DNA of 64,000 nt from Brienomyrus brachyistius (GCF_023856365.1 NC_064548.1:25446289-25510288); one strand, 5' to 3'. Shown: positions 11,200 through 23,118, numbered from the stretch's first letter. The notes: generated from the sequence alone by a model not told the origin. Numbers and translations are program-made.

Positions 11200-11345
11200 G
11201 ATGGTTTGCGTGTTCTCCGTGTGGCTGTGTGCTGGTATCCACCCAGAGTCCAAAATCATGGCACAGAATTGCATCGGATTGGCTCCAGAGTACCTGTGGC
11301 CTATATTAGATTTATTAGCGATTATGGAAAGTAAAAGAGTAAGAA
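11200..11345 (+). mobile_element. SINE relic, 3' half
   Basis: GTTTGCGTGTTCTCCGTGTG, then CCAGAGTCCAAAATCATGGC, GGATTGGCTCCAGAGTACC and a GATTATGGAAAGTAAA tail follow the order of the intact SINE at 59976-60325, with internal deletions. Confidence 0.55.
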
Positions 11346-11560
11346 TTACCCATAACACACCACATCACTATAAACCGTACAACAGCCTATCATCATGGAG
11401 TGTTCAGCACTTCATGGGTGTGAGCTGTAATACATTAAAAATACACCTCATGTTGTCAGAACAAAGCCTGCTATTACACACCCTGATTAAGAATAAGTTT
11501 CACAGTGGTCCCATTTGGAACCATACAGATTGGTCATAAGGACGCTAGATGTAGTACCTG

Positions 11561-11567
11561 CAGTGTG

Positions 11568-11622
<55 letters not shown>

Positions 11623-11647
11623 TGGTGGTGGTGGTGGTGGTGGTGGG
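11561..11647. repeat. (TG)n(GTG)n microsatellite
   Basis: A long TG run passes into eight or nine TGG/GTG trinucleotides. Confidence 0.95.
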
Positions 11648-11657
11648 GGATTAGCTT

Positions 11658-11745
11658 TATATTACATTGTGGGGACCAAGGTCATCATGTTGGGATTGAA
11701 GTTTTCCCCATAGAAATGAATGGAGAGTTCCCACAATATAATACA
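11658..11745. mobile_element. Short MITE-like element next to TG repeats
   Basis: ATTACATTGTGGGGACC near the left edge and GTTCCCACAATATAATAC at the right edge are imperfect inverted ends. The 'attgtggggaccaa' wording is typical of a widespread teleost short element. TG microsatellite lies on both sides (11561-11620 and 11750-11762). Confidence 0.5.
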
Positions 11746-11762
11746 AACCTGTGTGTGTGTGT

Positions 11763-14448
11763 CTGTTCTTCCCCAGAACATGCACCCTTTCCCGATATCT
11801 ACAACTCAGCACTGATTTAGTTTTTGGTTCCTCCCTGGTTCTTCCTCCCATCCTCATCCCATGCGGTTTCGCTTTTACACAATGCTTTGTGGTATGTCGT
11901 TTAACTCGGAGACACGAAGCAAAGCTTCCCTGTTACATCAACTCAACAAGTCAAAATAATATGTGGAGGTCGGCTGTCTGAGGCTCAGGTGTCCTGAATT
12001 CACTCACAGTTTTATACTTCACAGAGCAATTCTGAGTTGTGTCCCAATTCAATGCTCAAACATTGTCTGCTTTTATATATTTATCTTCTGCTTGAATATT
12101 TTTTATGTTCTTATTTGATCCCTCTCAAATATCTTGATGATTTTATATCGCGGTATAAACCTTTTTCTGCAAGCAGATCTGCTACCAGCCTTGAACTGTA
12201 ACCTCAATCAACTCTCGAATTTCCCTTGTAAATTAAGAAGTGTCAGAAAGCATAAGCTTGGCAGAGTTTTGTACGCGGTTTGCAGTGGGAAAGACGCTCG
12301 AAGGGCTTTCAGTTCTCCATGTACAATGACTTAAAATATTTAAAACTCCATGCAGTTTTTATGTCTTGTTATATCTTCCTGTGGGCGAACGTCACGCTAG
12401 TGTTTGGAGAGGAGCAGGTTTGCATAGAATGAATGGATCTTCTGGGATTTAGGAATTGAAAGACTTGACAGGATTCAAATCAACAATAAAACTGCATTGA
12501 AAGACATTTTGAGAGGTCATTTGTGCTGGATACAGCAGTAGTTGTGATGTGCACTACACTCCAAAACCATCTCTTAATGCCAATTTTTTGCATTCCTCAT
12601 GTATTTCAAGAGTGTATTTGGGTCTTCTATAAGAACACAGTCGTAATTCCAGATACCAAGGTAGTAAAACCTGTTTTGTCTTTTATCAGTGAACTGCAAG
12701 TTAATCTTCTATAATTCCTTTTCTAGGCAGGAGCAGGAGAATGGAGTTTCGATTGCGGTGTAAGTGCTGTCTCTTTGGCTAAAGGTGTAGAAGTAGGAAA
12801 AATGAGCTGCTACACATTTTATCTTCTGGCTGAAGCTTCAGGAAAGGCTAAAGCAACAATGAGCCATTCATTACTCACTTCTGGTGTATTTCAATAATAT
12901 TTCAGATATTAAAGCAAATCTAATTTGAGAATTTTTAACAATGCTAAATAAAAGTAAAGTGTACTGCTTCAAGATGCATCCCTAAATGAATGTATTCTTG
13001 TATTTAACAAAATCAGCTTTGATGATGACTTGGCAGAGGACCAAGACGAAGACCAAGACGAAGACTCCCCGAAAAACACGAGACCTCCGAAACACAAAAG
13101 ACCCCGGGATTGAGCAGGAAACAGCGAGTCATTGTTTACGGCTGTGAAAGGTCCCCTCTGCGGAACTGCATTTCCGCTCACTTCGCGAGCTAAAAAAAGT
13201 CAGGCAGCCACAGTCGTCAGCACTTTCTGTTGCAGGTTTTGAGTCTTCGGCGTCGGTGGCAGGTTCACCTCTGGTTTGCGTCGGGATGTTTTCACGTTCT
13301 GCTGCCGTTTCTGCCACCTGACCCTGCGGGGGACGACAGTGCCGCCCATGCATGTCGGACCATGGTGCCGCTCTTGCGTATGATGACAGCTGGGCTGTGA
13401 GGATGCATTAAATGCACTGGAGTGACGGCACACCGTCAGGATGGACATACTGTACTAAGGGTCAATTACACTTACAGTCCTGACCGCAGGACAGTAGATT
13501 CATCAAACTACCACACATCGATTTTTATGCTGCTTCACACTCTTTTTCTAAAAAAGGCAGCTGCTCTTCTTGGCTATTTTCAGTGAAAACACAACATCCT
13601 AAAGCTTGCGGATCCACTTTTTTTTCCCATAATAAGGTGAATTATGGGTAAGCAAGTTCATTTTTCTAGATAAAGTTTCTTCCTTTCTGGCTAAACCTCT
13701 TCCCTCTGAAACTCCGTTCACCTCTTCGAGGTTAATTGACCAAAATGACCCAGTTCTTTTCCACGCCGATCCTGCCCAGCAGCATCCTATCATTGTAGGT
13801 CTGTCTATATCTAGTTAGTAGAACTTCCTGCATCATCACAGTTAGTGGACGGGAGGTCAGAGGTCGAGGCTTGCATGACTGTAACCTTTGTGTGACCCCG
13901 GATGTAATCCTGACGCACACTGGCTTGACGTGACGGGTTAAGGTCATTGCTGGTATTGCTTCACCCCAGGGGTCACTGTGTCTTTCTATTGTGAAGACCT
14001 GCCAGCATTAGTTTCTGAGAAAGACCAGGATCAGTAGTGAAAATCTCATCATTTGGGTCAGAACTATGGAACACAGAGAGTGGAGGATGAAATGGGAGAT
14101 TTTATTGGTGATACAAGTGGATTGGCAAGCCAGGCAAATGTACAAAATGAGACATTTCACTCTCAACCAAAAGTCTGGTCTCTGTCTTATATAAAGAGTG
14201 AAAATGTACCTTACATCCATAACGACCGAGAGCCTCTAACAGTTTTAGAAACCTGTCTCTTTAAGAACCTTTATGTGTCTGACAGAGATAAGATTTAGAA
14301 GATTTCTAAATTAAATATGCATTTAAGGAATCGCTTTTAACAAAACAATTGTTTTTTTTAATTTTCCACAAGACGAGTAAAAAATGCTGGTTCCACATGA
14401 TTTGAGAGGCTCCAATTAACCACTGAGGACCATCTTCAGATGTTCTCC
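11763..14448. other. Intergenic DNA, no gene recognised
   Basis: Unique-looking sequence up to the presumed 3' end of hs6st3. No coding similarity. A short GACCAAGACGAA duplication is at 13039-13062. Confidence 0.5.
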
Positions 14449-14451
14449 TTC

Positions 14452-14461
14452 TTTATTTATT
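14452..14461 (-). terminator. hs6st3: Candidate polyadenylation signals, two overlapping AATAAA
   Basis: The plus strand reads CTTTATTTATTTATAAC here, which gives two overlapping AATAAA hexamers on the minus strand. They are the first canonical signals after the hs6st3 stop. An ATTAAA variant follows at 14357-14362. No transcript data support their use. Confidence 0.35.
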
Positions 14462-16081
14462 TATAACATCTTTGATATGATCCAGTCAGCATTTCAAATA
14501 TGTCAGAATATAAGTAGCAACATTGAGTGGCTTTGGGGCCTCCATTTTGTATACATAACAATCATTTAGATGGGGACATACAGACTCACACATAACTTTG
14601 AAATGGCCGACTTCGTATGGCCACACTGTAGATATCTGAAGAATGTGTTCTTAGCATACACATGTTTTCCTATATTTTACTTTTTTTTCCCAGAACAGAG
14701 GCAACTACCACATGTCTTCCAGCTGGATCTCAAACACAAATTACATGAGTAACAAAATCTTGATGTCAACCAGTCAGGAAAAAGCACCTTGAGTGGAATC
14801 GCTTCATCGAACTCTTTGATCCGGCTGTCGCCAGCATTCACTGGGGCTGCAGCCAGCTTAGACTATCTGTAATGGGGCTTCCTACGTTAGAGCCCAAATA
14901 TTTAGAATGTGGTGACGATATCAGGTGTGTAAAATTCCATCCTTCTTTGGGAACGTTCCGTTTTAGCGCTGGGGAACCAAACTCCAGCTATACAAGAATG
15001 GAAGTTACGAAACTCGGCCTGCTTGGCCCCTTTTTCTACAGAAATAACACATTCACACGAAGACTCTCACACACACGTAGGCATAAAGACCCAAGCAGGA
15101 AGACAACCACACTGATATGGAGAAAGACACGTTATCATATATAGATACACATCCACAAGGCCACGAGCTTCTTGCTTCGGAAACAAGAGCATTTTTACCA
15201 GGGATATTGTCAGCATCTACCTGGATATCAGCATGTTCCTAAAATTCACCGGTGAGGAGACAGAAATTGTGCATGGTCTCTACTTTCTCTGAAAAGCTCA
15301 AATGAACTAGAAAGGGATCTGCATTGTTTTCGAGGAAGATTGAATCGGAACGTTTATCGCACTGCCTTATTTGACCTTCATGCAGGTGAAGATTTAAGCA
15401 TGATAGGAGACAAACAAAAACCTACGAAAATAAACGTAAATCTCTGAGACTTCAGCACGGCAGAAGGGCCACCCCTGTAGTGCGGAACAGGGCGTCCGCC
15501 ATCTCTCACACACCAAGCCCAACTCCTGAAACCGCTAAATCAGACGCGTGACCCAGGTGAAAGTGGCAATTAACTCTAATATAATGCAAATGGTGCTGGA
15601 ACACAAGCCGGCGGTCACCCAGTCTCCACAGCTTCCGAGCATGTGAGGGGTCTAAATTCCTGGGCTTCAAGGGGTACTTTATACGACCTTCGTTTTATGA
15701 CCGTAATAAAGAAAGAAAAAACTAAAAATAAATAAATAATAACAATAATCTCTTGGCATCTTCGCGGGCCTTTCATTGCCGGTTCATCCCGCATATATAT
15801 ATCATTTCGGGAAGGTAGATGAGAGCCTTAAACACACCCCAGGACCACACAGCCACACGTTCTCCAGGGGGCCTTGTGAGGCGGGCATGGCTGCCTTCGC
15901 CTGGCATTTGATGTTTCATTGAAACGTGTGGGACACAAATAATACGAGGACATAATTTTAAAAGGCCAGAGGTTGATTTCTGTGCTCACTGATGACACTT
16001 TACACAATGCCGGTGTTGCGGGTTCATTCGGGACAGTGAGGCGTCTTGAAAGAAGGGACCTGCAAAAGGCAGATTTTTTAG

Positions 16082-16102
16082 CCCCCCCCCCCCCCCCCCC
16101 CC
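16082..16102. repeat. Poly-C tract, 21 bases
   Basis: An uninterrupted C run on the plus strand, inside the presumed 3' UTR, so it would be poly-G in the hs6st3 transcript. Confidence 0.95.
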
Positions 16103-17266
16103 AGGTGTTTTTTGCATATCAGCACGTCATCAATGTTGCTTCACTACTAAAAATGGCCCAAAAGGAACACTTAAGAAGAATGGCTTTAAAAGCGAGAACC
16201 ACAATGTCTCCTCTTGTCCCCATTTGCAATATTTACAGCAGCTCAAAGGCTGCAAATAAATGAGAAAGTGTTGCACTCGGATTGTGCCTTAATATATACA
16301 AGACAAATGTACCTGCACTGTGATGCGTGTCTTTGAGCCATCAAAGACCGGCGTGAGATTAAAGACCTCAGAGTGCAGAACCTCCCGGCTGACACTAAGT
16401 ACCTGTTTCAAATGTACATGTCGCATCTCGCGATTCTGATCCTGTTTTATCTTTGTCACACCCATGTCTGGGTTGCCGCTCTAAATATTTCAGGTCTGCA
16501 CTGGGTTTTTTCTTTCATGAATTTCTACCGCGCATAATTATTCCTTGTGTTTCTGCTTCTTGTAAACTTTCATCCATAATTATATCGATCACCGAAAATG
16601 TAAAATAGCAGGTTGTGAAACTGATGTTTTTACATGTGGACCTCGCACCTGCACCGCGAGCTAGACGCCGGAATTAAGCTGCCCTTTTCTCCTTTTCCAC
16701 GAGGCAAACGCCGACTCACATTTTTCCTTTCGTTGTTCATTATGAAACTTGCCGTACAAACACGAACAACAGATGTAGCTACAATTATCCTGATTCACCT
16801 AAACGAATGGGATTTTGTCGGCTAGAGAATTCGCCTGTATCCTGCAAGATACCCACAGTCCTTCAAATTCTTATTACAAGCACATGTTCAGCTTATTTCC
16901 ACTGTATCTAATGGCGTATCTTCCTCTGTCGTTTGAAGAGACGCTTGCATGATAGTAACCGTAATGCCAAATGGCTGGAGCGGGATTTCTGTCACAGAAA
17001 TATGTAAACCAATTAAGTGTGCCCAGGTTAAACGTTAAGACACCACAGAGATGCTCCAAGGTATGTTTACTGTGCAAGTCACAGGACTGGTGACTTTGGG
17101 GTGTTTCAGAGAACGTCAGAGACCAGATTACACTGAAGGTGAGTGAAAAGGGATGAATGACAGAGTGTGATGAGGGAGAGAAATAGAGAAAGAGAGATAA
17201 AGGTAATGCTGGTCTCTTTTTAGCCCCATTTTCCTCCAGGGGCTGCATTTCGCTGTGGTGACGTCA

Positions 17267-17987
17267 TCACCAGCAGGCCACCTGGCTGGCGTAGTCCTGG
17301 GTGGTGGTGACCTCGGCCCCATCAGGCTCTGCCCCCCGGCGGTGCTTGGCAAGGAAGGCCCTCTGCTCACGCAGCCGCCGCCGCTCCTCACGCCTCCGCA
17401 TGCGCTCCTCGTGGCGGTCCCGCTGGCGTGCAAACTGGTAGCGCTGCAAGAAGAGGTCCTTGGCGAATTCGTAGAGCTGCACGTCGAGGCCGTTGAGGGC
17501 CTCGATGCGGTGGCGCACGTCCTCGGCCACGTCGACGGCGGCGGCGCGCGTGCTGTTGATCTGCGTGAAGGCCGAGATGAAGCGCAGGCGGAACGTTCGC
17601 TCGAACAGGTACTGCGTCTTGCGCTGGAACTCGGTGAGCCCGTAGAAGGCCATGTTCTTCAGGTTGGCCTTGGCGCTGCTCAGCAGGGTCCGGCTCCTCT
17701 CGCTCTCGTTCATGGAGGACAGGTTGTAACAGCCCACCAGACTGAGGTCGGCCAGCATCCGCACCTGCCGGTTGTTGGCCAGGTTGGAGGGGCAGTCCAT
17801 GAACTCCGACAGGGCCACCCCCGACCAGTCATCGCCCTGGTAGCAGGTAGGCAGCTCGTCCCGCGTGGGCGAGCGGCCATCGCACATGTGCAGCGACGTC
17901 TTCCAGGTGGCCCCTCGTTGCACGTGCTTCCACTCGCTCAGGTAGCGAGACACGGGGTCGCGCAGCAGCGTGATGTAGTAGAAGTTC
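17267..17987 (-). CDS. hs6st3: Heparan sulfate 6-O-sulfotransferase 3, terminal coding exon (partial gene)
   Basis: HS6STs are Golgi type II membrane enzymes that move sulfate from PAPS to the 6-O position of glucosamine in heparan sulfate, which tunes FGF, VEGF and other ligand binding. The exon starts with one base completing a split codon (phase 2), then encodes 239 residues and TGA. Residues 1-20 hold NFYYITLLRDPVSRYLSEW, the family's PAPS 3'-phosphate-binding strand and loop (Arg-Asp-Pro-x-Ser). Then come RGATWKTSLHMCDGR, ANNRQVRMLADLSLVGCYNL and GLTEFQRKTQYLFERTF, all strongly conserved in the family. Asn-X-Ser/Thr sites are NLS, NES and NST. The C-terminal 50 residues are Arg/Glu-rich, probably helical. 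The HS6ST3 assignment over 1 and 2 rests on GDDWSGV, MNESER and the ending TQDYASQVxxW; it is made from memory of the family, without alignment. The frame is intact and third positions are very G/C-rich. The catalytic histidine and membrane anchor belong to exon 1, outside the window. There is no start codon here: the exon begins at the splice site. Confidence 0.95.
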
Positions 17988-18020
17988 CTACAGGGGGTGG
18001 CAGAGACACAGGAAACAAGG
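17988..18020 (-). promoter_or_regulatory. hs6st3: Splice acceptor of the hs6st3 terminal exon
   Basis: Read on the minus strand, a pyrimidine-rich stretch (TTTCCTGTGTCTCTGCC, then ACCCCC) runs into TGTAG, and the conserved coding sequence begins at the next base. The homology to HS6ST proteins continues in frame right up to this AG (NFYYIT), which fixes the boundary at 17988/17987 and gives a phase-2 intron. Confidence 0.9.
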
Positions 18021-18320
18021 GTCTCAACTCAACGCCTAACGGAAGGTGAACAGATGCAGAGAAAAGCAGAACAGCCACCGCAGAACATCCCACACCGCCT
18101 GTCACCCAGATCCACCCAGCCGACGCCTCACAAGTCCTTAAAACAATCATTCGTCCGGCATCCACATGTATTCGTAGCTGCAGGGCTGCAGATCTATCAG
18201 TAGGGCATGATGAAAGCTCGTGCCAGACCTGGCCGTATACCTCTCTCTAAATCCACACCAGAGCTGTACCACTTTTTATTTCCACGAGCATTTTCACAGA
18301 GCTCACCTCAACACTTACAC
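18021..18320. other. hs6st3 intron next to the acceptor
   Basis: Unique-looking sequence. The branch point cannot be chosen confidently. Confidence 0.5.
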
Positions 18321-18324
18321 CTGT

Positions 18325-18525
18325 GTTTATATAATTAGCAGACGCTTTTGTGCAGAGTGACAGTCCGACAGGACGATTGGGGGTCAGAGAGCTGGGCTGG
18401 CCAGTGCTCCTGCAGGGGATCATGATCACACTCAAGGGTCCAGTGGAGACATGCCGACCATGGGATCGAAACCCACAACCTTCCGGAAATGAGCGGTTAT
18501 CTCTAACCTTCTGAGCTACACATAT
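18325..18525 (-). mobile_element. tRNA-headed SINE, reversed, nearly complete
   Basis: On the minus strand it starts with TGTAGCTCAGAAGGTTAGAG (tRNA A-box-like), then GGTTGTGGGTTTCGATCCCA (B-box-like). It ends in ACAAAAGCGTCTGCTAATTA, the teleost tail more usually read as 'gataaaagcgtctgctaaatg'. The family name is not assigned. Confidence 0.75.
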
Positions 18526-18840
18526 GTTACACTCAGTACTCTTCCCACTGCACGATTTACAGACTTTTGGTTACAGTTCTGCATTACCTGTGAGGGTAGG
18601 GAATACTGTAAGTCCTGAGCAGCAGTTAGCATTTCGGATGTGGATCTGTGTCAGAAAGGAGTTTCTTTTTAAGGCTTTTAAAGCAGCATCAGCAGTCAGT
18701 GCTACACTTACTCTGGTACTACAAGTAGCACCTTATTATCTGATGGATAACCAAATGGTTGGTGCATATGACCCACCCAGAGGTGGTGCTCTCATTGTAA
18801 TTCCAGTACAGCTCCTTACTTGAACTCTAGCACTCCCTGC
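18526..18840. other. hs6st3 intron, nothing recognised
   Basis: Unique-looking sequence between the SINE and the CT/CA microsatellite. Confidence 0.5.
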
Positions 18841-18847
18841 TTTTTGC

Positions 18848-18891
18848 TCTCTCTCTCTCTCTCTCTCACTCACACACACACACACACACAC
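18848..18891. repeat. (CT)n(CA)n microsatellite
   Basis: CT dinucleotides pass into CA dinucleotides immediately left of the MITE at 18897. Confidence 0.95.
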
Positions 18892-18896
18892 ATGTA

Positions 18897-19128
18897 GGGT
18901 ATACCTATCCTTATGGGGCCTTAACCCCCACCCTGCCCTAACCATAACCATAAGTAACCAGGAAAAATACAAGAATTTTTGCATTTTTAGTTTTTTCATA
19001 GCAGCCACTGATTTTTATAAAATACAGTTTCCCCTTATGGGGACCAGGAAACCAGTCCTCATAAGGGAAAAAAACAGATATTTATCACGTTATGGGGACA
19101 TTGTGTCCCCATACAGATAGGTATACCC
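18897..19128. mobile_element. MITE with 22-bp inverted ends, embedded in CA repeats
   Basis: The left end GGGTATACCTATCCTTATGG and right end CCATACAGATAGGTATACCC are inverted copies with about two mismatches. The interior has GGGGACC and CCTTATGGGG words in both orientations (CCTTATGGGGACCAGG; CAGTCCTCATAAGG). CA runs lie a few bases outside both ends. No coding capacity. This type is common next to CA repeats in teleosts; the superfamily is not assigned. Confidence 0.85.
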
Positions 19129-19129
19129 G

Positions 19130-19131
<2 letters not shown>

Positions 19132-19160
<29 letters not shown>
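19132..19160. repeat. (CA)n microsatellite
   Basis: A pure CA run just right of the MITE. Confidence 0.95.
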
Positions 19161-19164
<4 letters not shown>

Positions 19165-19200
19165 GGTACAACGCCTAACATCCCTATGACCATATGAACC

Positions 19201-19232
<32 letters not shown>

Positions 19233-19242
19233 CGCACACACA
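19201..19242. repeat. (CT)n(CA)n microsatellite
   Basis: Twelve CT units pass into CA with one CG interruption. It repeats the same CT-to-CA order seen at 18848. Confidence 0.95.
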
Positions 19243-21109
19243 GATTTGTACTCATGTTTCCACATCACTGCACCAACACAGACAGCTGTTTTGCCCATCG
19301 ACCTCCCTGAGCCACACTTGCTGCGGCAGGGCTGATGTTAGAATTGGAGCTGTCATGTTTGCTGCAGTAACCGAATGTGGATGTTGTAGAAACATGAAGC
19401 CTGTCATGGCCCTGGAGAAGTCATGTTCACTTTTGTGCCTGAACACCACTTACTCAAAGCCAGCTTAACCCGATCGCTAAGCCCTTAATCAGGATTATGA
19501 GGCATGGACCTCTTCTTAAACTCTTAAATTTAGCATACGAACAGCTCATGGAGAAGTAGAGTTCTGACACTTTGTGCTCTGAAAGGGATGTTTTTAATTA
19601 AAGGTAATGCCATAATAATTTTAGTGACAAATACAAAAAATAACGGATTTATGGGTAAAACTCCAAATGCTCTAGAAGGTTTTGTCTAAGAGTGAAGCCA
19701 CAAAGGCAGAGCAGCATGATGGAGGTGTAACGGTCACATGGACAGAGGGAAATCATCCGTATTCCATCTTTAGGAGCACGCCGGTGTTGCAGGGCTGTTT
19801 CTAAACAGAGACCACAGTCTAAAAGGCTCTTTCTTGTTCAGTACAAATGCTATAATTGCCAAGCGCTAGCTGGGAGAAGGATCTATGACAGCAGAAATGC
19901 GAAGCTCTGGGCTGACCTTATCAACCTGGACCTGCAAACGCATGCAAACTTCACTACCTTCCGAAAATGACAAACCGGCACATCCCAGCGTCCTCCGGGA
20001 GAAACCGTGATTAGGGGCCGTCCGTTATTTTCCCCTCCTGAGGTTCTGACTCCAGCCTGCTGCCTTGCCGGGTGACAGCCGGCTCCCGGCGGCCGGCCGA
20101 TCGTCGCCGGTCTCATCTGCTACAGACGCACTGCTCAGGATCCTCATCCAACTCCGGCAAGCTGCCGGCTTCACCAACACTTTGGGGCGGCTGACCTTTT
20201 CTGCGGCAAAGCCGGAGCCCCTCCCATACATGATTCACTTTCACACTCCTACATGCTGAAATGTTTATTCTTTAAATAATTTCAAGCATCCTTAGCTGTA
20301 CTCTCGCTGACTGAATTTAGATCAGGCGACGGTAGTTCTGTACAGACTTCTGCATCGTCGTATTATATTTGTACTGGATTGATGGCTGTTTGTTTGAGGA
20401 GCTGTAGATTCTGTTTTTTGCCCCCCCCCAGGTAAATTCTCCAGCCTATTGCAATGAATTGGGGGTGGGAAACTCACTGGGGGAGGGGAGGTGTTTGGAA
20501 TTGAAAGATGATGACTGGCACTTGTCCAAATTAATTTGATGGTGTCTGTTGATCAACGAGGCCTATAATTCAGAGCCGGTGAGATGTGAGACACCGTGGC
20601 TGCTTACCCACAATCCCTTGGGGCAGCAAGGTCGCTCCCTGCAGGACAACCTGATTGTCCTTGGGTGACACGTTTGGCTGGGATACTGCTGACCGAGAAC
20701 GCGGAGAGCGAGTGGCTACAAATCTCCATGGTGATGGCTGCAGGAGCCCGAGGGGGGGGGGGGGGGGCAGAGCGATGAAGCACTCAGACCTATAGGTGGC
20801 GCTAGAGTATGGTGCCCCCAGTCACCTCTATGCCACAGTGCGACAGTTATTAGCAGAGGTGCACTCTGGGTAAACATGCTCCGCTCTGCTAAACATCTGT
20901 TTTGAATATCTGGCTTGGCATATCTGTACAGTAATTAACAATATATGACACAGATAGCTGAATTAAAATGGTCTCTAATGCAATTTAAAAGGTTATTATA
21001 ACAAAGGGAATAGAGATATTCCCAGCTTAATCCATGCCATTGTAGAATGAATGCAGAAGGGGCAGGGGAACGGAAACAGGAACTTAAAGACCCACCTCTC
21101 GAGTTCCCC
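19243..21109. other. hs6st3 intron, no exon recognised
   Basis: Unique-looking. A CpG-rich patch lies at 20040-20220. A 16-base G tract is at 20752-20767. Confidence 0.5.
20752..20767. repeat. Poly-G tract, 16 bases
   Basis: An uninterrupted G run on the plus strand. Confidence 0.95.
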
Positions 21110-21119
21110 GTGATCCTGA

Positions 21120-21440
21120 CAACGTGGCAGGACCGGAGTTAGGAGGTAATGATAATGCAGGGTGCAGGCGGCGACGTTTAGACAAGTTACTGCAAAGAGC
21201 AGCGGCGCTGCGTCGCCGGGGGCGACAGGATGGGCGGGGGAGGGGATCAGCGCACCGTCAGCTGCCAGCCAATCCGCCCCCTTCCCGCCTGCGTCGCTTC
21301 CTCATTAGCCCGTCTCAGGGTACGCGGGCGCACGCTGCCAATGCCTCAAATGCCCCCCGGAGAGCCTAGAGGGGTCGTTTCGGGATACATCCTTCGGAGT
21401 GTGTCGCCGGAAGCCCAGGCGTTCCTGCCGTGTCTCTCGG
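21120..21440. promoter_or_regulatory. CpG-rich patch with GC box and CCAAT box
   Basis: CpG is dense compared with the flanks. GGGCGGGGG is at 21232-21240, CCAAT at 21269-21273 inside GCCAGCCAATCCGCCCC, and several GCGC/CGTCG words follow. This arrangement resembles a CpG-island promoter. No transcript or exon supports it; it might equally be a GC-rich relic. Confidence 0.25.
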
Positions 21441-23118
21441 GTGACTCCCCACTCTGATACACGTCAGCGATTGCGGCCTACAGGTGACATACGCAGCCGG
21501 CTCTGATCTCACACCGTCATGGCAGAAACCACCGTAGAGACCAATGGAAATGCTTTTAATACAAAGTCAATAATTTGGTCCGTTTCTTAACTATAATCAC
21601 ATATACGCAGTATGGAAGCATAACACCGAATAACGACTGAATGTTCTGGAAGCTGCTGTGACATGGAGCTGCTGTTCATACCGAATTTGGTAAATCAGAA
21701 ATTAATAATAAATGCGAGACATATTGTAGCTCTCTGGGACGCGCGGCTCTCATTCCAGCTCGTACTGTACAGCTGAAGCAGGTTCCGCACGGAAGGCCGA
21801 GGTGCATTTCATTAAAATGCCTGACGCCCCTCACCGATCCACACAGCACCGTGATTTATACTCATATACCACATTTCCACTGCGTAAAATAATGACACAT
21901 TAAGGTAAACGTTCCAGGTGAGGATGCTGAGCACTTATGAAGCACATTACGTATTTCACCGTCATTAAAAAAGGCTTGAGATGACTGGTAAATGGGACGC
22001 ATTTACGGTGGGGGAATTCAGACGGCGCTGGGAGACGCTAACTACAACTGCAGCTCCTTCACACGATACCCAAGTGTGGCTCCAGCGGAGCGGTAGCGGG
22101 AAAGGCTGGTATAAATAGCCATCCCCATTACATCACCCAGCAGGCTCTGTCCTTGTCTCTCAGGACTTTATCTTGTATAAATCCCTGGGTTCCCATTTGC
22201 TGAAGTGATCCAACACGTAAATCCCTTTAATTGGACCAAGTTAGCCCTTTATATATTTGGTCTGCCGTACTGCTGACAGCAGTACTGTCAGAAGCCTCGG
22301 GTTCCGATGAACTAGGTTCCTCGGTACCAGAACGTCTCAAACAAACCGAAATGCTCATATTTATTCTGTGTTTTGCTCATCACTCATTGCCCCCTGCTGG
22401 CTTGTCCTCCGTTGTCGAATGATTCGCCGACACGCTCAACAAGAGTTATTAAGCTACACGAAGAACATGATTCAGGTGATGATGGTCTGTGTGCTTAGGA
22501 AGTGGGTGGGAGATGGGGGGGGTCTTTAATTTAACTACTCTTTGGGGGGGGCAGGGATTTAAACGACAGTGACGTTCGTTAAGCGTACAAGACCGAAGTC
22601 ATTACACAAATACAATTATCGGTCATCGCTGACGCCATCCATGCCTAATTTTATGTCCGTCTGCTGTCACTTGGGAACCCGTTGGTACCGGACTCTTCCT
22701 AGCCAGAGAATGAATATGGGCAGATTGATGAGGCGCATGGGCACCATGCAAGGCAGGGAAATGAGGGGGAAGAGGAACATGCGAATGGCGGCTCGCAGGC
22801 AGCTGACTGTGTCCAAACGGACCACACAGGAGAGGGGCTGAACATGGAAGGTTTGACAGTTCAGGACATAAGCAGGTGTGTTATCACAGGTCATTGTGGG
22901 GACGTGACTCAGCCCCCCCGAAACAGCAAAAGACAAAGGCTGGGGTGGGTGGACATTGTGAGGCAGATCATCCAGGCAGCCATGCTGTTCAGACCCCCCC
23001 ACACTTTAATTCTGTAATTAACTTTAATGACAAAAATCCAGGTTGCTGGCACTGCTCGTGACTGCATACCGCCAAAGCCGGAAACTGGAAATTTAGCCTG
23101 CTGGTGCTCCACCGGGTT
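21441..23118. other. hs6st3 intron, no exon recognised
   Basis: Unique-looking sequence. A perfect TATAAATAG is at 22110-22118 after a GC-rich stretch, with no transcript evidence. Confidence 0.5.

Larger units (their letters stand above)
14449..17266 (-). other. hs6st3: Probable 3' untranslated region of hs6st3
   Basis: This stretch directly follows the stop codon on the minus strand and has no convincing coding frame. Scanning it by eye on the minus strand, I found no canonical AATAAA or ATTAAA until about 2.8 kb after the stop, so a long 3' UTR is the simplest reading. It contains a 21-base C tract (16082-16102 on the plus strand) and otherwise unique sequence. A shorter UTR using a non-canonical signal (for example TATAAA near 15680) cannot be excluded. 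Confidence 0.45.

Noticed and set aside
17255..18049. 264-codon plus-strand open frame over the hs6st3 exon
   Set aside because: It is antisense to a conserved exon with very G/C-rich third positions, which suppresses stops on the opposite strand. It also runs across the splice junction.
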